Below, piece after piece: positions 43,344 through 52,849 of a DNA stretch of 64,000 nucleotides (within the stretch, counting starts at the first letter, position 1; each line of letters begins with the position of its first letter). The position numbers and the translations under genes are program-made. Below the pieces are notes generated by a model. That model made no database searches. It was not told the origin of the DNA and saw only the letters and a list, made by a program, of their open reading frames with translations. Source of the DNA: JAVBWO01 sp036677375 (GTDB lineage: Bacteria; Bacillota; Dehalobacteriia; UBA4068; UBA4997). The stretch spans positions 186,001 to 250,000 of the forward strand of contig JAVBWO010000012.1 in the NCBI GenBank assembly GCA_036677375.1, given 5' to 3'.

Positions 43344-44855
43344 TTATCTCAGCTTATCCTGCATCTTATTGACACCGTTGATATAGGCTTTGATACTGGC
43401 CTCCAATACGTCGGTGCTAATACCGCGGCCTGTGACGGTGGTGCCGAAGCTTAAGAGCTTCACCGTAGCTTCCCCTAAAGCGTCTTCCCCTTCGGTGACG
43501 GAACGCAAAGAGTAATCGGCCAGCTCATAATCGACGCCCACAATATTGTTGATGGCTTTGAAGGAAGCGTCAATAGGCCCGTGTCCCAGGGCTACTCCTT
43601 CCGTTTCCTTGCCTTCCACGGAAAGCTTCACCCGGGAGGTGGAAGAAATGGCGTTCCCGGTGGTGATGACAAAATCCACCAGGCCATAGCGTCCGGGGGT
43701 TTCCACTTTTTTGCCGCGGACCAAAAAGTCCAGATCCTTATCTAAGATATTGCGTTTCTTATCAGCCAAAACTTTGAACTGCTCAAAAGCATCCTCAAGC
43801 TCTGCCGGAGAAAGCTTGTACCCCAAAGCGGCCAGCCTGGTCTGAAAGGCATGCTTGCCGGAGTGCTTGCCCAGAACCATGTGGTTTTGGGCAATCCCCA
43901 CCGATTCCGGCGTCAGGATCTCGTAAGTACTGCGTTCCGCCAAAACACCGTGCTGGTGGATACCGGCTTCATGGGAAAAAGCATTTTCTCCGATGATGGG
44001 CTTGGTGGGGGCTACCGGCACTCCGATGATGCTTTGCAGCAAACGGCTGGTACGGTAGATCTGAGGCGTTACGATATTGGTCTTGACCCCGAAAAAATCG
44101 GGACGGGTGGCAAGGGCCATGACCACCTCTTCCAGGGCGGAATTGCCGGCCCGTTCGCCGATGCCGTTGACAGTGCATTCCACCTGGGTGGCGCCGGCCC
44201 GGACAGCTGCCAAAGCATTGGCGGTGGCCATACCCAAATCATTATGGCAATGAACGGAAACGTCCACTTTTTCAACGCCCTTGGTGTGCTTCATGACATA
44301 GGAAAACAAATCTTCCATCTCTATAGGCGTAGCATAACCTACGGTATCGGGAATATTGATGACGGTGGCGCCTTGGGCGATGACAGCCTCAAAGATCCTG
44401 ACCAAAAAGTCCCGGTCGCTGCGGCTGGCATCCTCCGCCGAGAATTCCACGTCGGTCACATATTTTTTGGCATAGGCCACGGCCGAAACGGCGCGGTCCA
44501 ATACTTCTTCTTCACTCATCCGCAGCTTATACTGCATATGAATAGGCGAAGTGGCTAAAAAGACATGGATGCGGGGCGCTACGGCATATTTGACACCGTC
44601 ATAGGCGGCGTCGATATCCCGCTCCAAAGAACGGGCCAGACTGCAAACCTGTGCGTTTTTAACGATCTTGGCAATAGCGGAGACCGCCTCCAAATCTCCA
44701 GGGGACGCAATGGCAAAACCGGCTTCCATGATATCTACGCCTAAGGTTTCTAGCTGGCGTGCCATATCCAATTTTTCATTTAGGTCCATACTGCACCCGG
44801 GTGACTGTTCGCCGTCGCGCAGCGTCGTGTCAAAAATTTTGATTTTCGCGCTCAC
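43344..44855 (-). CDS. leuA: 2-isopropylmalate synthase
   Basis: The 503-residue enzyme joins acetyl-CoA and 2-ketoisovalerate. DTTLRDGEQSPG, the metal motif HCHNDLGMA and NGIGERAGN are present, and a C-terminal LeuA dimer/regulatory domain (about 380-503) should bind leucine. The start is GTG with AAGGAGG upstream. It follows an AEC transporter gene by 62 bases and may share its promoter. No leucine T-box or leader peptide was found. Confidence 0.95.
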   Translation of the reverse strand: MSAKIKIFDTTLRDGEQSPGCSMDLNEKLDMARQLETLGVDIMEAGFAIASPGDLEAVSAIAKIVKNAQVCSLARSLERDIDAAYDGVKYAVAPRIHVFLATSPIHMQYKLRMSEEEVLDRAVSAVAYAKKYVTDVEFSAEDASRSDRDFLVRIFEAVIAQGATVINIPDTVGYATPIEMEDLFSYVMKHTKGVEKVDVSVHCHNDLGMATANALAAVRAGATQVECTVNGIGERAGNSALEEVVMALATRPDFFGVKTNIVTPQIYRTSRLLQSIIGVPVAPTKPIIGENAFSHEAGIHQHGVLAERSTYEILTPESVGIAQNHMVLGKHSGKHAFQTRLAALGYKLSPAELEDAFEQFKVLADKKRNILDKDLDFLVRGKKVETPGRYGLVDFVITTGNAISSTSRVKLSVEGKETEGVALGHGPIDASFKAINNIVGVDYELADYSLRSVTEGEDALGEATVKLLSFGTTVTGRGISTDVLEASIKAYINGVNKMQDKLR

Positions 44856-44917
44856 TAATAAAACCTCCTTATTTTTTTATTGTTCTTCGGCTTACCTTCG
44901 GTTCTATCGGTTCGATA

Positions 44918-45868
44918 TCAAGATCCCAGCAGTTTTTCCAGCAAGCCGATGCAATACATCACTGCCGGAATGGAAAAAATGCTGCATACCGTGGTAAGGA
45001 AGATACATTTTGTGGCGTATTCCGCATCGGAGCCGTTGGCCTCGGCAATCATGGATAAAGCCACCATGGACGGCAAGGCCGCGAAAAGACATAGAAAAAA
45101 TTTTGCCGTAACCGGCAGAAAGCCGGCGCATAAAGTAAGTAAAAAGTAAACCACAAAGGGCATGATAAGCATCTTGATGCCGACGATCCAATAAAGGGAT
45201 TTCGTGGTGAAGACCGAGCTTGCTTTAAAGGTGGCCAGCATGCCTCCCACATAGATCATGGCGATATAGGGTACCGCGGAACCCACTGTTTTCAAAGCGT
45301 CATAGGTCTTGCCGGAAGGACGCCAGCCGATGAGGATCATGATGATAGCTAAAAGTAGAGAAACAGTGGTGGGATTGATCATTTTCCGCCAGTTGTTCTG
45401 CCCCGGACGCCTGCCGGAAGCAAGATAAGCTCCGAAAGACCACGAAGTGGCATGGTCAATCACCGCAAAGATGGACCAATAGATAAGTCCTTGCTCCCCC
45501 AAGACCGCCATGGTGACGGGCAAGCCAACAAAGGTACCGTTGGAAAAGGTGCTTTCCGCCACATGGATGTCCGCCGTATCACCTTTCAGCCGGGCAAGCC
45601 AAGCGGAAAGCCGCGCTGCGCCATACATCAGTAAAACAAAAAGCAAAGAACATAGGACAAAGGGTCCGGCGTTAAATAGATCCTCCCGCGTGGTGAAAAA
45701 GGGAATACAGGTCAATACCATCAAAGGAATGGCAATATTCACCAGGAAACGGGAAACGGAGTGTAGTTCTTCCTTGGTCCATAGTTTGCCTTTCAAAGCG
45801 AAGTAGCCAATTAAAAGAAGGACGGCAAACGCCGCCATTTGTTCCATCATTACTGTTACACTGTTCAT
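44918..45868 (-). CDS. AEC-family transporter
   Basis: This 316-residue membrane protein has about ten hydrophobic segments in two halves, typical of the auxin-efflux-carrier/malate-permease family. FSNGTFVGLPVTMAVLGEQG is a clear family motif in the first half, and GGMLATFK follows in the second. Its substrate is unknown; organic acids such as malate or isopropylmalate are possible given the leu neighbours. It is co-directional with leuA. Confidence 0.82.
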   Translation of the reverse strand: MNSVTVMMEQMAAFAVLLLIGYFALKGKLWTKEELHSVSRFLVNIAIPLMVLTCIPFFTTREDLFNAGPFVLCSLLFVLLMYGAARLSAWLARLKGDTADIHVAESTFSNGTFVGLPVTMAVLGEQGLIYWSIFAVIDHATSWSFGAYLASGRRPGQNNWRKMINPTTVSLLLAIIMILIGWRPSGKTYDALKTVGSAVPYIAMIYVGGMLATFKASSVFTTKSLYWIVGIKMLIMPFVVYFLLTLCAGFLPVTAKFFLCLFAALPSMVALSMIAEANGSDAEYATKCIFLTTVCSIFSIPAVMYCIGLLEKLLGS

Positions 45869-46035
45869 GTTTACAAGGGCCTGCCTTCATGAAGTTATCG
45901 TTTTGCTGTTATTTGAGCTATTGTATCACATTCTGAAACGATATGCATTAATTCCTAAGAAAATTTTGGAGGGAATTTTAAAAAAGCGGCAAAATTCCGC
46001 GAGAAATTCCAATAAGGCAGAAAAATTCAGGATTC

Positions 46036-46953
46036 TTACTCTGTTACCCTGTGGATCGCGGTCTTTTCAAAAACGGCGTCAATGGCGCTGCGATAAACAC
46101 GGTAATGCTCTACGGGCAGCAAATCCTCAATAAACGGCAGGGATGGCGCGTAGAGAAAACGGCCTCGGGGCTTCAAAGAGGCTAAAATCCGCATATAAGT
46201 CTTGGCATAGGCCGTGTGGTCGCCATCCTGGCGCAAATAATTATTGATAAAATGGCTGCTGAAAGAAAGATTGGCCAGGATAGTGCCCCATTTTTCTTTG
46301 CCGTAGTCCAATTCCAACCAATTTGCCCGGTACAAATAAGAAGAAGGCTGGCATAAACGGTCCACGCCATATGCTTCAAACCCGTTTTGCCGCAAATAAG
46401 ACACCAGCCGCCCATGCCGGCCGCAGCCAATGTCTAAAATGGGTTCCGCCAGAGTTTCATCAAGAGATAACTGCAAAAGTTGCACCTGAAATTGGGGGGA
46501 ATATTCGGCGCAAATCACCGGGGTGATTTGCTGTGCCTTATTGGAATTCAGTTCATAGATAAAATGGTTGGTATCCTTGATCAAGCGTTTTATCCGGTTG
46601 TAATGGCGGGCTTCGATCTCATCGTTTGACAAAGAGGCATCCGCCATATCCCTCAAAAGCTTATCATAAAGGGCGGTAATAGACAAATAATCACGATTGG
46701 AGAAATCGATATACTGGTTTGTATCAAAAAAAGCCTCCATAAAACCCTCGGCCAAATATTGTACCAAATATTTTTTCTCCGCCGCTGTTAGGTCTTTTAT
46801 CAGGTTTCGGTGTTCCGGCAGGAGGGCTTTGGTGGCGTTGGAAAAACAAAGGGTGTTGCCGCTTAAGCAAAAGATATTTCTCGTCCGGTTACTGGCAATC
46901 TGGGCGTCGATATTTTTTAGCAGTTCTTCGATTTGGTAGTTTTGCAGATTCAT
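46036..46953 (-). CDS. Class I SAM-dependent methyltransferase-like protein
   Basis: The protein (305 residues) has a Rossmann SAM-binding motif ILDIGCGRHGRLVSYL near residue 173, an acidic strand end YGVD, and a long N-terminal helical part that I cannot assign. The substrate is unknown. It is a single gene on the - strand, 167 bases before the AEC gene, and ends near a Cys-free AT-rich gap. Confidence 0.6.
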   Translation of the reverse strand: MNLQNYQIEELLKNIDAQIASNRTRNIFCLSGNTLCFSNATKALLPEHRNLIKDLTAAEKKYLVQYLAEGFMEAFFDTNQYIDFSNRDYLSITALYDKLLRDMADASLSNDEIEARHYNRIKRLIKDTNHFIYELNSNKAQQITPVICAEYSPQFQVQLLQLSLDETLAEPILDIGCGRHGRLVSYLRQNGFEAYGVDRLCQPSSYLYRANWLELDYGKEKWGTILANLSFSSHFINNYLRQDGDHTAYAKTYMRILASLKPRGRFLYAPSLPFIEDLLPVEHYRVYRSAIDAVFEKTAIHRVTE

Positions 46954-47182
46954 CAGTCAAACTCCTTTACGATACAGCCTTTTGGTTATTTTCCCTATTT
47001 TAATAGCGACAAGAAAGGTAAAAAAGAACAGGAGGGGTATCCGCTGTTCTTCTCTTACGCTCTTTTTTCCGTTCTTTCTTTCACACTTCGCTCTTAGTCT
47101 TATTACGCTTTTTTCACATACTACATTCATCATTCAACAATCATCATTTATAATAACCATTATAGTAACCATAAAAGCAATA

Positions 47183-48175
47183 TTACTTTAAACGACAGCC
47201 AAAGGCAGCCCAGCCGCCGGCCAGCTCCCGTTCCTGGACGGTAAAGCCGGCATCTTCCAAGACCTTGGAAACCTCCGCTCCTCTGGTATCAAGGATACCG
47301 GAAGCTAACAGGATCCCCCCCGGCTTTAGCTGTCCGGCAAAAAGACGCGCCATGTCGCAGATGATATCGGCCACGATATTGGCGCAAATCATATCATACC
47401 CGCCGCCGATTTCCTCAAGACAAGCGGCATCCTCCAAAACATTGCCCTGTACGATACGGTAATCTTGCGGCAAAATGCCGTTTCGCTCCATATTATGTCG
47501 GGCGGTGGCAATGGCTTCCTTTTCGATATCCACCGCCGTCACCGAACTAGCGCCCAAAAGCGCCGCCGCTACCCCTAAAATACCGCTGCCGCATCCCATA
47601 TCCAGCACCCTCATGCCCGGGCAAATCAGCTTTTCCAGAAGCTCCAGGCAAAGACGGGTGGTGCTGTGCTGTCCGGTGCCAAAACTAAGATTGGTATCCA
47701 CCACCAAGGGGATGCGCCGTCCCGGTGTTTTCTCCTCATACCAGGCTGGAACCACCCAAAGCCGCTCTCCCACCGCAAAGGGAGAAAAATAATCTTTCCA
47801 GCGGTGGAGCCACTGCTGGTCGTCTTTCTTTTGCACAGTCAAAGTCAGCTTTCCCCAGGCGTTTTCCGTGTCCGCCGTTTTTAAAGCTTGCAGGGCGTCT
47901 TCCAGTATCACAGAAGAAACCGGCGCTTCCGGCGTAGCGTTTGCCTGGCCTTCTTCCCTATATTCTATATAAAATTTCAATACGGCGCCGGCACGATGCC
48001 GCGCCAGTACGTCTTCGTCCACATAGTCCCAGCCGGCTCTGGCTTCTTCCAAAATACGGCTGTCGGTAGCAACGTCCTCTACAATAAGTCCGTCAATGCC
48101 CAGCTCCAACAGTTTCGCGGTTACCGGCTCAATGCCTGCGGTAGTGGTGTGTATGGCAATCTCCGTCCAGTTCAT
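47183..48175 (-). CDS. prmA: Ribosomal protein L11 methyltransferase
   Basis: This 330-residue protein trimethylates ribosomal protein L11. An N-terminal substrate-binding domain is followed by the SAM domain with LVVDTNLSFGTGQHSTT, VLDMGCGSGILG and CANIVADII. ATG 48175 follows GGAGG at five bases; an in-frame ATG 12 bases upstream overlaps that site. Confidence 0.93.
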   Translation of the reverse strand: MNWTEIAIHTTTAGIEPVTAKLLELGIDGLIVEDVATDSRILEEARAGWDYVDEDVLARHRAGAVLKFYIEYREEGQANATPEAPVSSVILEDALQALKTADTENAWGKLTLTVQKKDDQQWLHRWKDYFSPFAVGERLWVVPAWYEEKTPGRRIPLVVDTNLSFGTGQHSTTRLCLELLEKLICPGMRVLDMGCGSGILGVAAALLGASSVTAVDIEKEAIATARHNMERNGILPQDYRIVQGNVLEDAACLEEIGGGYDMICANIVADIICDMARLFAGQLKPGGILLASGILDTRGAEVSKVLEDAGFTVQERELAGGWAAFGCRLK

Positions 48176-48422
48176 AAGGGCCTCCATGCATCATATTTTA
48201 TTTATTAAATAAATGCAGATTTCATATTTTAATTTCAGATGCAGCTGTATTTCGGGTTAAATTCACATGATTCCAAGGTTTGTATATTGTATTAATGTTT
48301 ATTTTTTATTATAATATGCATATCTATACTACTATAACCTATTCTTTTTGTCTATGTCGGATGTCAATAATAACGTATCCCCAAAATAGAAATAAGAAAA
48401 CGGAACAGAAAGGTTTGATATC

Positions 48423-49013
48423 ATGAAGGTCACCGGTATCATCCTGGCCGGCGGAAAAAGCACGCGGCTGGGCCGGGACAAGGCCATGCTCCCCATCAAC
48501 GGCCATCCATTTATCTGGCATATCGCCGACCACCTGCGGCATTTTGCCGATGAGGTGATCGTCGTAACGAACCGGCCCGGGAAATATGCTTTGCCCCACA
48601 CCAAAGAAGTGCAGGACATCTTCCCGGAGAAAGGCCCGCTGGCAGGGATTCATGCCGGACTGACTGCCGCGTCTTATGAATATTCTTTCGTTATGGCTTG
48701 CGATATGCCCAATTTTCATCCCAAGACAGCAGCCTTTCTTGTCAGTCAAAGCAGCGGTTATGATGTTACTGTCCCCCAAGTCGGTTCTTACCTGGAACCC
48801 CTTTTTGCGGTTTATCATAAGAACGCTTTGCCGCTGATCACGGAAGAACTCTTTCAAGGCTTATATAAAGTTACGGGCTTCTATCAGAAAGCGAAGGTCA
48901 ATTATATCAAGGAAGAGCGCTTCTTGCAGGAATGCGCTTTTCAGGAATGCTTCTTTAACGTCAACACTCCGGAAGATTATGTACGACTCTTACAAAAAGA
49001 AGAAGGAGCCTAG
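48423..49013 (+). CDS. mobA: Molybdenum cofactor guanylyltransferase
   Basis: The protein (196 residues) attaches GMP to molybdopterin. ILAGGKSTRLGRDKAML is the nucleotide-binding signature and MACDMPNF the metal-binding motif. Guanylated cofactor serves DMSO-reductase-type enzymes, none of which is in this window; tungsten AOR does not need it. The stop codon sits in the loop of a terminator. Confidence 0.9.
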   Translation: MKVTGIILAGGKSTRLGRDKAMLPINGHPFIWHIADHLRHFADEVIVVTNRPGKYALPHTKEVQDIFPEKGPLAGIHAGLTAASYEYSFVMACDMPNFHPKTAAFLVSQSSGYDVTVPQVGSYLEPLFAVYHKNALPLITEELFQGLYKVTGFYQKAKVNYIKEERFLQECAFQECFFNVNTPEDYVRLLQKEEGA

Positions 49014-49025
49014 GCTCCTTTTTTT
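49003..49025 (+). terminator. Terminator overlapping the mobA stop
   Basis: AAGGAGCC and GGCTCCTT form an 8-bp stem with a two-base loop, followed by seven T. The mobA TAG stop lies across the loop. Confidence 0.8.
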
Positions 49026-49033
49026 GTGCCGGC

Positions 49034-49525
49034 TTAGTCCAATAAAACCAGACCAAAATAATTTTCTTCTTCGTCGCGCTCCCGCAAAGGCTGAATGAAA
49101 TAACCGTTGGCTCGAACGGTGGCAAAAACATCGATACCACAAGCTTCCATGGCCGGCGCCGTCTCATTGGGGAAATTGCATTTCTCCAGATTACACTTCT
49201 TACAGCGTCCGCAAGGGCCGCAGCCAAAGCCGAAAGCCTTGTAATAGCCGGATAAAAAGGCTTCCCGTTCTAATTTTTTAGCAATGTCTGTAGGCTGCTC
49301 CACCTGATGGCAGTGGAAAAGCAAAGCCCGGCTGTAACACTTCAATACCTCCCTGGTTTCCGTATATTTGGGGGTTCGGGGCGGGCAGTTGGGGCCGGTG
49401 CCGTATTTTTGGCAGCCGAACTGACACTTAAATGCCGGCCAAGGAGCGGTAACCACAGTGGCGGGATCAATGATCTTGGCGCTTTCGGCGCCTAATTCTT
49501 TGGCGAAAGCAAGCAAATTTTCCAT
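49034..49525 (-). CDS. DUF2284 Cys-rich metal-binding protein
   Basis: This 163-residue protein has many cysteines, including KCQFGCQKYGTGPNCPP in the first third and CGPCGRCKKCNLEKCNFP near 105, as in DUF2284 proteins thought to bind metal or FeS clusters. The function is unknown. It is convergent with mobA. Confidence 0.8.
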   Translation of the reverse strand: MENLLAFAKELGAESAKIIDPATVVTAPWPAFKCQFGCQKYGTGPNCPPRTPKYTETREVLKCYSRALLFHCHQVEQPTDIAKKLEREAFLSGYYKAFGFGCGPCGRCKKCNLEKCNFPNETAPAMEACGIDVFATVRANGYFIQPLRERDEEENYFGLVLLD

Positions 49526-49981
49526 AAGTACACCTGTGCTTTCTCAAGTCATATATTTCATAGATATCGTATATCAGATATCGTATAAATTTTAACACAA
49601 TCCCTACGGAATGCAAAGAAGAATGTTAAGATATCATCGTGCACTGTAACATTTAAAATTGCGATATAGCGGCGAGATGCTAAGGACAAGGCGACGGATT
49701 GAGGATTACTTTATGTATTCTAATTGACGACAATGCAGTATTACACAAAACAGCCGATATACACAAGGATTCGACAGTGTACTAGTAAGATAAAAAGTGC
49801 AGAACGTGTGGGAACTATTATGATATGCTATAATAAATGGCAGAAAGCAGCTTTTACATAGCGGCTTTTGTTGCTGTTTCTTCTTTGGTTCATTTTTAAT
49901 TATTTTTAAAATGGCTGTTTTTAAGATTTCTCTGCCATCTTCGGCATAACTTACACCATCTTTCCAACTTAGGAGGCTTTC
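49526..49981. other. Gap with a short direct repeat
   Basis: This 456-base AT-rich gap holds no supported gene. AGATATCGTATATC (49562-49575) and AGATATCGTATA (49576-49587) form a direct repeat just upstream of the DUF2284 gene and could be an operator. TTAGGAGG at 49971 belongs to the next gene. Confidence 0.5.
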
Positions 49982-50791
49982 ATGGACCGACAAGAAAATA
50001 AAGGTATCCCCTTTTTCACTGCTCCCAATTTAAAAGCGCTTGACTTTATCATCCATGGCTTTTCCACCAGGGAAGGCGGCGTCAGCAGCGGTCATTGCGC
50101 CACACTGAATTTTGGTTACCTTTGCGAGGAAAACCAGGAGAACGTCCGGCAAAATTACTTTTTATTTTGTGAGGCTCTGGGGGTGAATCCTCAGCATCTG
50201 GTTTTAACCTATCAGACCCACACCACTAATATCCGCCTGGTGACCCAAGAAGACCAAGGCAAAGGGCTGGTACGGCCTCGGGACTATACCGATGTGGACG
50301 GTCTGATCACCAATGTACCGGATACCCCTTTGGCGGTGGTTTCGGCGGATTGCGTAGGCATCCTTTTGGCAGACCCTGTGCAAAAGGTCATTGCCGTAGC
50401 CCATGCCGGCTGGCAGGGCACCGTCCATGAGATCGCGGGTAAGACCGTGGCCGCCATGTCGGAGCATTACGGCTGCCGTCCCCAAGACATCCAAGCTGCC
50501 CTGGGGCCTGCCATCGGGCCTTGCTGTTATGAAGTGGGACGGGATGTTTATCAGTCCTTTGCCGAAAAACCCGTTTTATCCAGGATGCCTTGCCTCACGC
50601 AAACCCCGGAAGGCCGTTATTTCATTGATCTTCCCCTGGCCAATACCCTGTTTTTGCAGGACGCAGGACTGCTCTCCCCCAATATTCACAATGCTGCGAT
50701 ATGCACCCGATGCCACAACGATCTTTTCTTTTCCCACCGGGCGCAGCAAGGCAAAAAAGGCTTAATGGCCGCTATCATCAGTATTCACTAG
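49982..50791 (+). CDS. pgeF: Peptidoglycan editing factor (laccase-domain protein)
   Basis: The 269-residue protein belongs to the YfiH/PgeF family, which has polyphenol-oxidase-like folds and removes wrongly placed L-Ser from peptidoglycan precursors or has purine-nucleoside activity. The zinc/copper ligands are visible in TYQTHTTNI, SADCVGILL and AVAHAGWQGTV. AGGAGG precedes the ATG. Confidence 0.88.
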   Translation: MDRQENKGIPFFTAPNLKALDFIIHGFSTREGGVSSGHCATLNFGYLCEENQENVRQNYFLFCEALGVNPQHLVLTYQTHTTNIRLVTQEDQGKGLVRPRDYTDVDGLITNVPDTPLAVVSADCVGILLADPVQKVIAVAHAGWQGTVHEIAGKTVAAMSEHYGCRPQDIQAALGPAIGPCCYEVGRDVYQSFAEKPVLSRMPCLTQTPEGRYFIDLPLANTLFLQDAGLLSPNIHNAAICTRCHNDLFFSHRAQQGKKGLMAAIISIH

Positions 50792-50859
50792 TTATTGTTC
50801 CTGATTTATCTGATTTATAACTTATCTGGAAAAATTTTCAGAAATTATAAAAAAAATAC

Positions 50860-50917
50860 TTGCAATTTATAAAACCATGTTGTATTATTGTATTAATCAC
50901 TTAACACAATAATACAA
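50860..50917 (+). promoter_or_regulatory. Promoter and perfect-dyad operator of the GntR-ABC operon
   Basis: TTGCAA (50860-50865) and TATTAT (50883-50888) are 17 bases apart. TTGTATTATTGT (50880-50891) and ACAATAATACAA (50906-50917) form a perfect 12-bp dyad over the -10 box and start site. The GntR gene follows at once, so autoregulation is likely. Confidence 0.8.
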
Positions 50918-50933
50918 GGGAGGCACTAACGTC

Positions 50934-51311
50934 ATGCAATGGGATTTTGACAACAAGCGTCCGATCTATTTGCAGCTGGTAGACTTAATCCAGCTCAAAG
51001 TGGTGGCCGGCGAATATCCGCCGGGATCACGGCTCCCTTCCGTCCGAGATATGGCAACGGAAGCAGGAGTCAATCCCAACACCATGCAGCGGGCTTTGAG
51101 TCAACTGGAAGCGGACTGCCTACTGTACACAGAGCGGACCAACGGCCGCTTCGTGACGGAAGACAAAAATTTGATCGGAGAATTGAGAAACAAGATCGCA
51201 ACACAATGCATTGCGGCTCTGTGGGAAAAACTGCGGCAAATGGGCTTTAAAACCAGAGAAGCAATGGAATTGATCGGAAACATTATCAAAGGAGCTGAAA
51301 GCAATGAGTGA
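50934..51311 (+). CDS. GntR-family regulator (YtrA type)
   Basis: This 125-residue regulator has a winged helix (YLQLVDLIQLKVVAGEY, then LPSVRDMATEAGVNPNTMQ) and a short C-terminal dimer helix region, the YtrA subgroup. Such regulators control the ABC exporters encoded beside them. It overlaps the ATPase gene by eight bases and probably binds the dyad at 50880-50917. Confidence 0.9.
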   Translation: MQWDFDNKRPIYLQLVDLIQLKVVAGEYPPGSRLPSVRDMATEAGVNPNTMQRALSQLEADCLLYTERTNGRFVTEDKNLIGELRNKIATQCIAALWEKLRQMGFKTREAMELIGNIIKGAESNE

Positions 51312-52002
51312 TATCCTGGAATGCACCAATCTGAATAAATCCTATGGCAGCGCCGTGGCCTTAAGGGATGTAAACCTGACTTTACCCGCCGGCCGCATTA
51401 TCGGCCTTCTCGGTCCCAACGGCAGCGGCAAAACCACCTTCTTAAAGATTGCCAACGGTCTATTGCAACCCACCTCCGGGGAGATCCGCATTAACGGCAA
51501 CCTGCCCGGTCCCGAGACCAAAAAGATCGTTTCCTATTTGCCGGACAATACCTATCTGAACGATTGGATGAAGGTGCGGGACATTATCGCTTTCTTCCAG
51601 GATTTCTATGAGGATTTTGATAAAAGTAAGGCCCTGGAAATGCTGGGGCACCTGAAGCTTTCCGATAACAGCCGCTTGAAGATCCTATCCAAAGGCAATA
51701 AGGAAAAAGTCCAGCTCATCTTAGTCATGGCCAGAAACGCCAAGCTTTATCTTCTGGATGAGCCCATCGGCGGCGTTGACCCGGCGGCCCGGGACTATAT
51801 CCTGCAAACCATTCTCACTAACTATAACGACAATGCCAGCATCCTTCTTTCCACCCATTTGATCGGGGACGTGGAAAAGATCTTTGACCACGTTGTCTTC
51901 CTGGATCACGGCCAGATCGTGAAAAATGGCGCCGTGGACGATATCCGGGAAGAAAGCGGCCAATCCATCGACTCTTTATTCCGGGAGGTATTCAAATGTT
52001 AG
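51304..52002 (+). CDS. ABC transporter ATPase (exporter type)
   Basis: The protein (232 residues) has Walker A GPNGSGKTT, a signature LSKGNKEKV and Walker B LYLLDEPIGGVDP. With the next membrane protein it should export a drug, peptide or other unknown compound. It overlaps its neighbours on both sides. Confidence 0.9.
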   Translation: MSDILECTNLNKSYGSAVALRDVNLTLPAGRIIGLLGPNGSGKTTFLKIANGLLQPTSGEIRINGNLPGPETKKIVSYLPDNTYLNDWMKVRDIIAFFQDFYEDFDKSKALEMLGHLKLSDNSRLKILSKGNKEKVQLILVMARNAKLYLLDEPIGGVDPAARDYILQTILTNYNDNASILLSTHLIGDVEKIFDHVVFLDHGQIVKNGAVDDIREESGQSIDSLFREVFKC

Positions 52003-52808
52003 GAAAATTATTAAAATATGAATATAAAGCTACCGCCCGCACCTTCCTGCCTCTTTACGGCATCCTGCTTTTGGCGGCCCTGCTTTGCGCCTTTTCCTTA
52101 AAAGCGGAAATCCCCTTTTTATCTGGGCTCAGCAGCGTGATCCTCTTTGCGCTTTTTGTCGGGGTATGGGGCGTTACCTTAGTTCTTTGCATTCAACGCT
52201 TCAATGACGGCCTGTTAAAAAAAGAGGGGTATCTCATGTTCACCTTGCCGGTTAAGGCTTCCTCTTTGGTCTGGAGCAAGCTCATTGCCGCCACCACCTG
52301 GTTTATCGGCAGCTGTCTCGTTTCCATGCTGTCCGGGCTATTCTTTGTCTTAATCATGTCGGAAGTGCCTATTGAATGGCAGCAGATCTTCCAGGCACTC
52401 TCCACTTACTTGCAGAGTGCCGGTGCTCCCGCAGTCTGGTTTCTGATCCAGATGATTCTGTTCCTGGTCCTGATGACGGCCTGCTTTTTGCTTACCGTAT
52501 ATGCTTCCTTGGCCATCGGCCAGCTGCCCTTCTCCGGACGGCACCGGATCCTGGCCGCTTTGGGTGCTTTCATCGTGCTCAGCATCGCCACACAGCAGCT
52601 GGGCATCGGCATCGGCAATCTTTTAGATTTTAACAATACCCAATTCCAATTAGAGCTTAATGCTTATGGCTCCCTAAACAATTCGGCAGCGGTAACCGCC
52701 ATGCTTAACAAGCTTCTGGGCTTCGGCAATATCTTTACGCTAGCGGTATCGGCTATCCTTGCCTTTCTGACCAATTTTATTTTAAAGAAAAAGCTGAACC
52801 TGGAATAG
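51996..52808 (+). CDS. ABC-2 type membrane subunit
   Basis: This 270-residue membrane protein has about six hydrophobic segments and a long central loop. KYEYKATARTFLPLYG at the start is common in YtrC/D-like subunits. It overlaps the ATPase gene by seven bases and is the last gene before the T-box promoter. Confidence 0.8.
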   Translation: MLGKLLKYEYKATARTFLPLYGILLLAALLCAFSLKAEIPFLSGLSSVILFALFVGVWGVTLVLCIQRFNDGLLKKEGYLMFTLPVKASSLVWSKLIAATTWFIGSCLVSMLSGLFFVLIMSEVPIEWQQIFQALSTYLQSAGAPAVWFLIQMILFLVLMTACFLLTVYASLAIGQLPFSGRHRILAALGAFIVLSIATQQLGIGIGNLLDFNNTQFQLELNAYGSLNNSAAVTAMLNKLLGFGNIFTLAVSAILAFLTNFILKKKLNLE

Positions 52809-52810
52809 CC

Positions 52811-52840
52811 TTGACAAAAGCATCTAGCTGGTTGTATAAT
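52811..52840 (+). promoter_or_regulatory. Promoter of the T-box/ior operon
   Basis: TTGACA (52811-52816) and TATAAT (52835-52840) match the consensus perfectly, with an 18-base spacer. It begins two bases after the ABC gene stop. Confidence 0.85.
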
Positions 52841-52849
52841 TACTTCTAA

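Noticed and set aside
43851..44558. 235-codon frame opposite leuA
   Set aside because: It is antisense to a clear leuA and looks like a codon-bias shadow.
49526..49981. 95-codon frame on the - strand in the pgeF upstream gap
   Set aside because: It is rich in rare, low-complexity composition, covers the pgeF ribosome site and resembles no protein.
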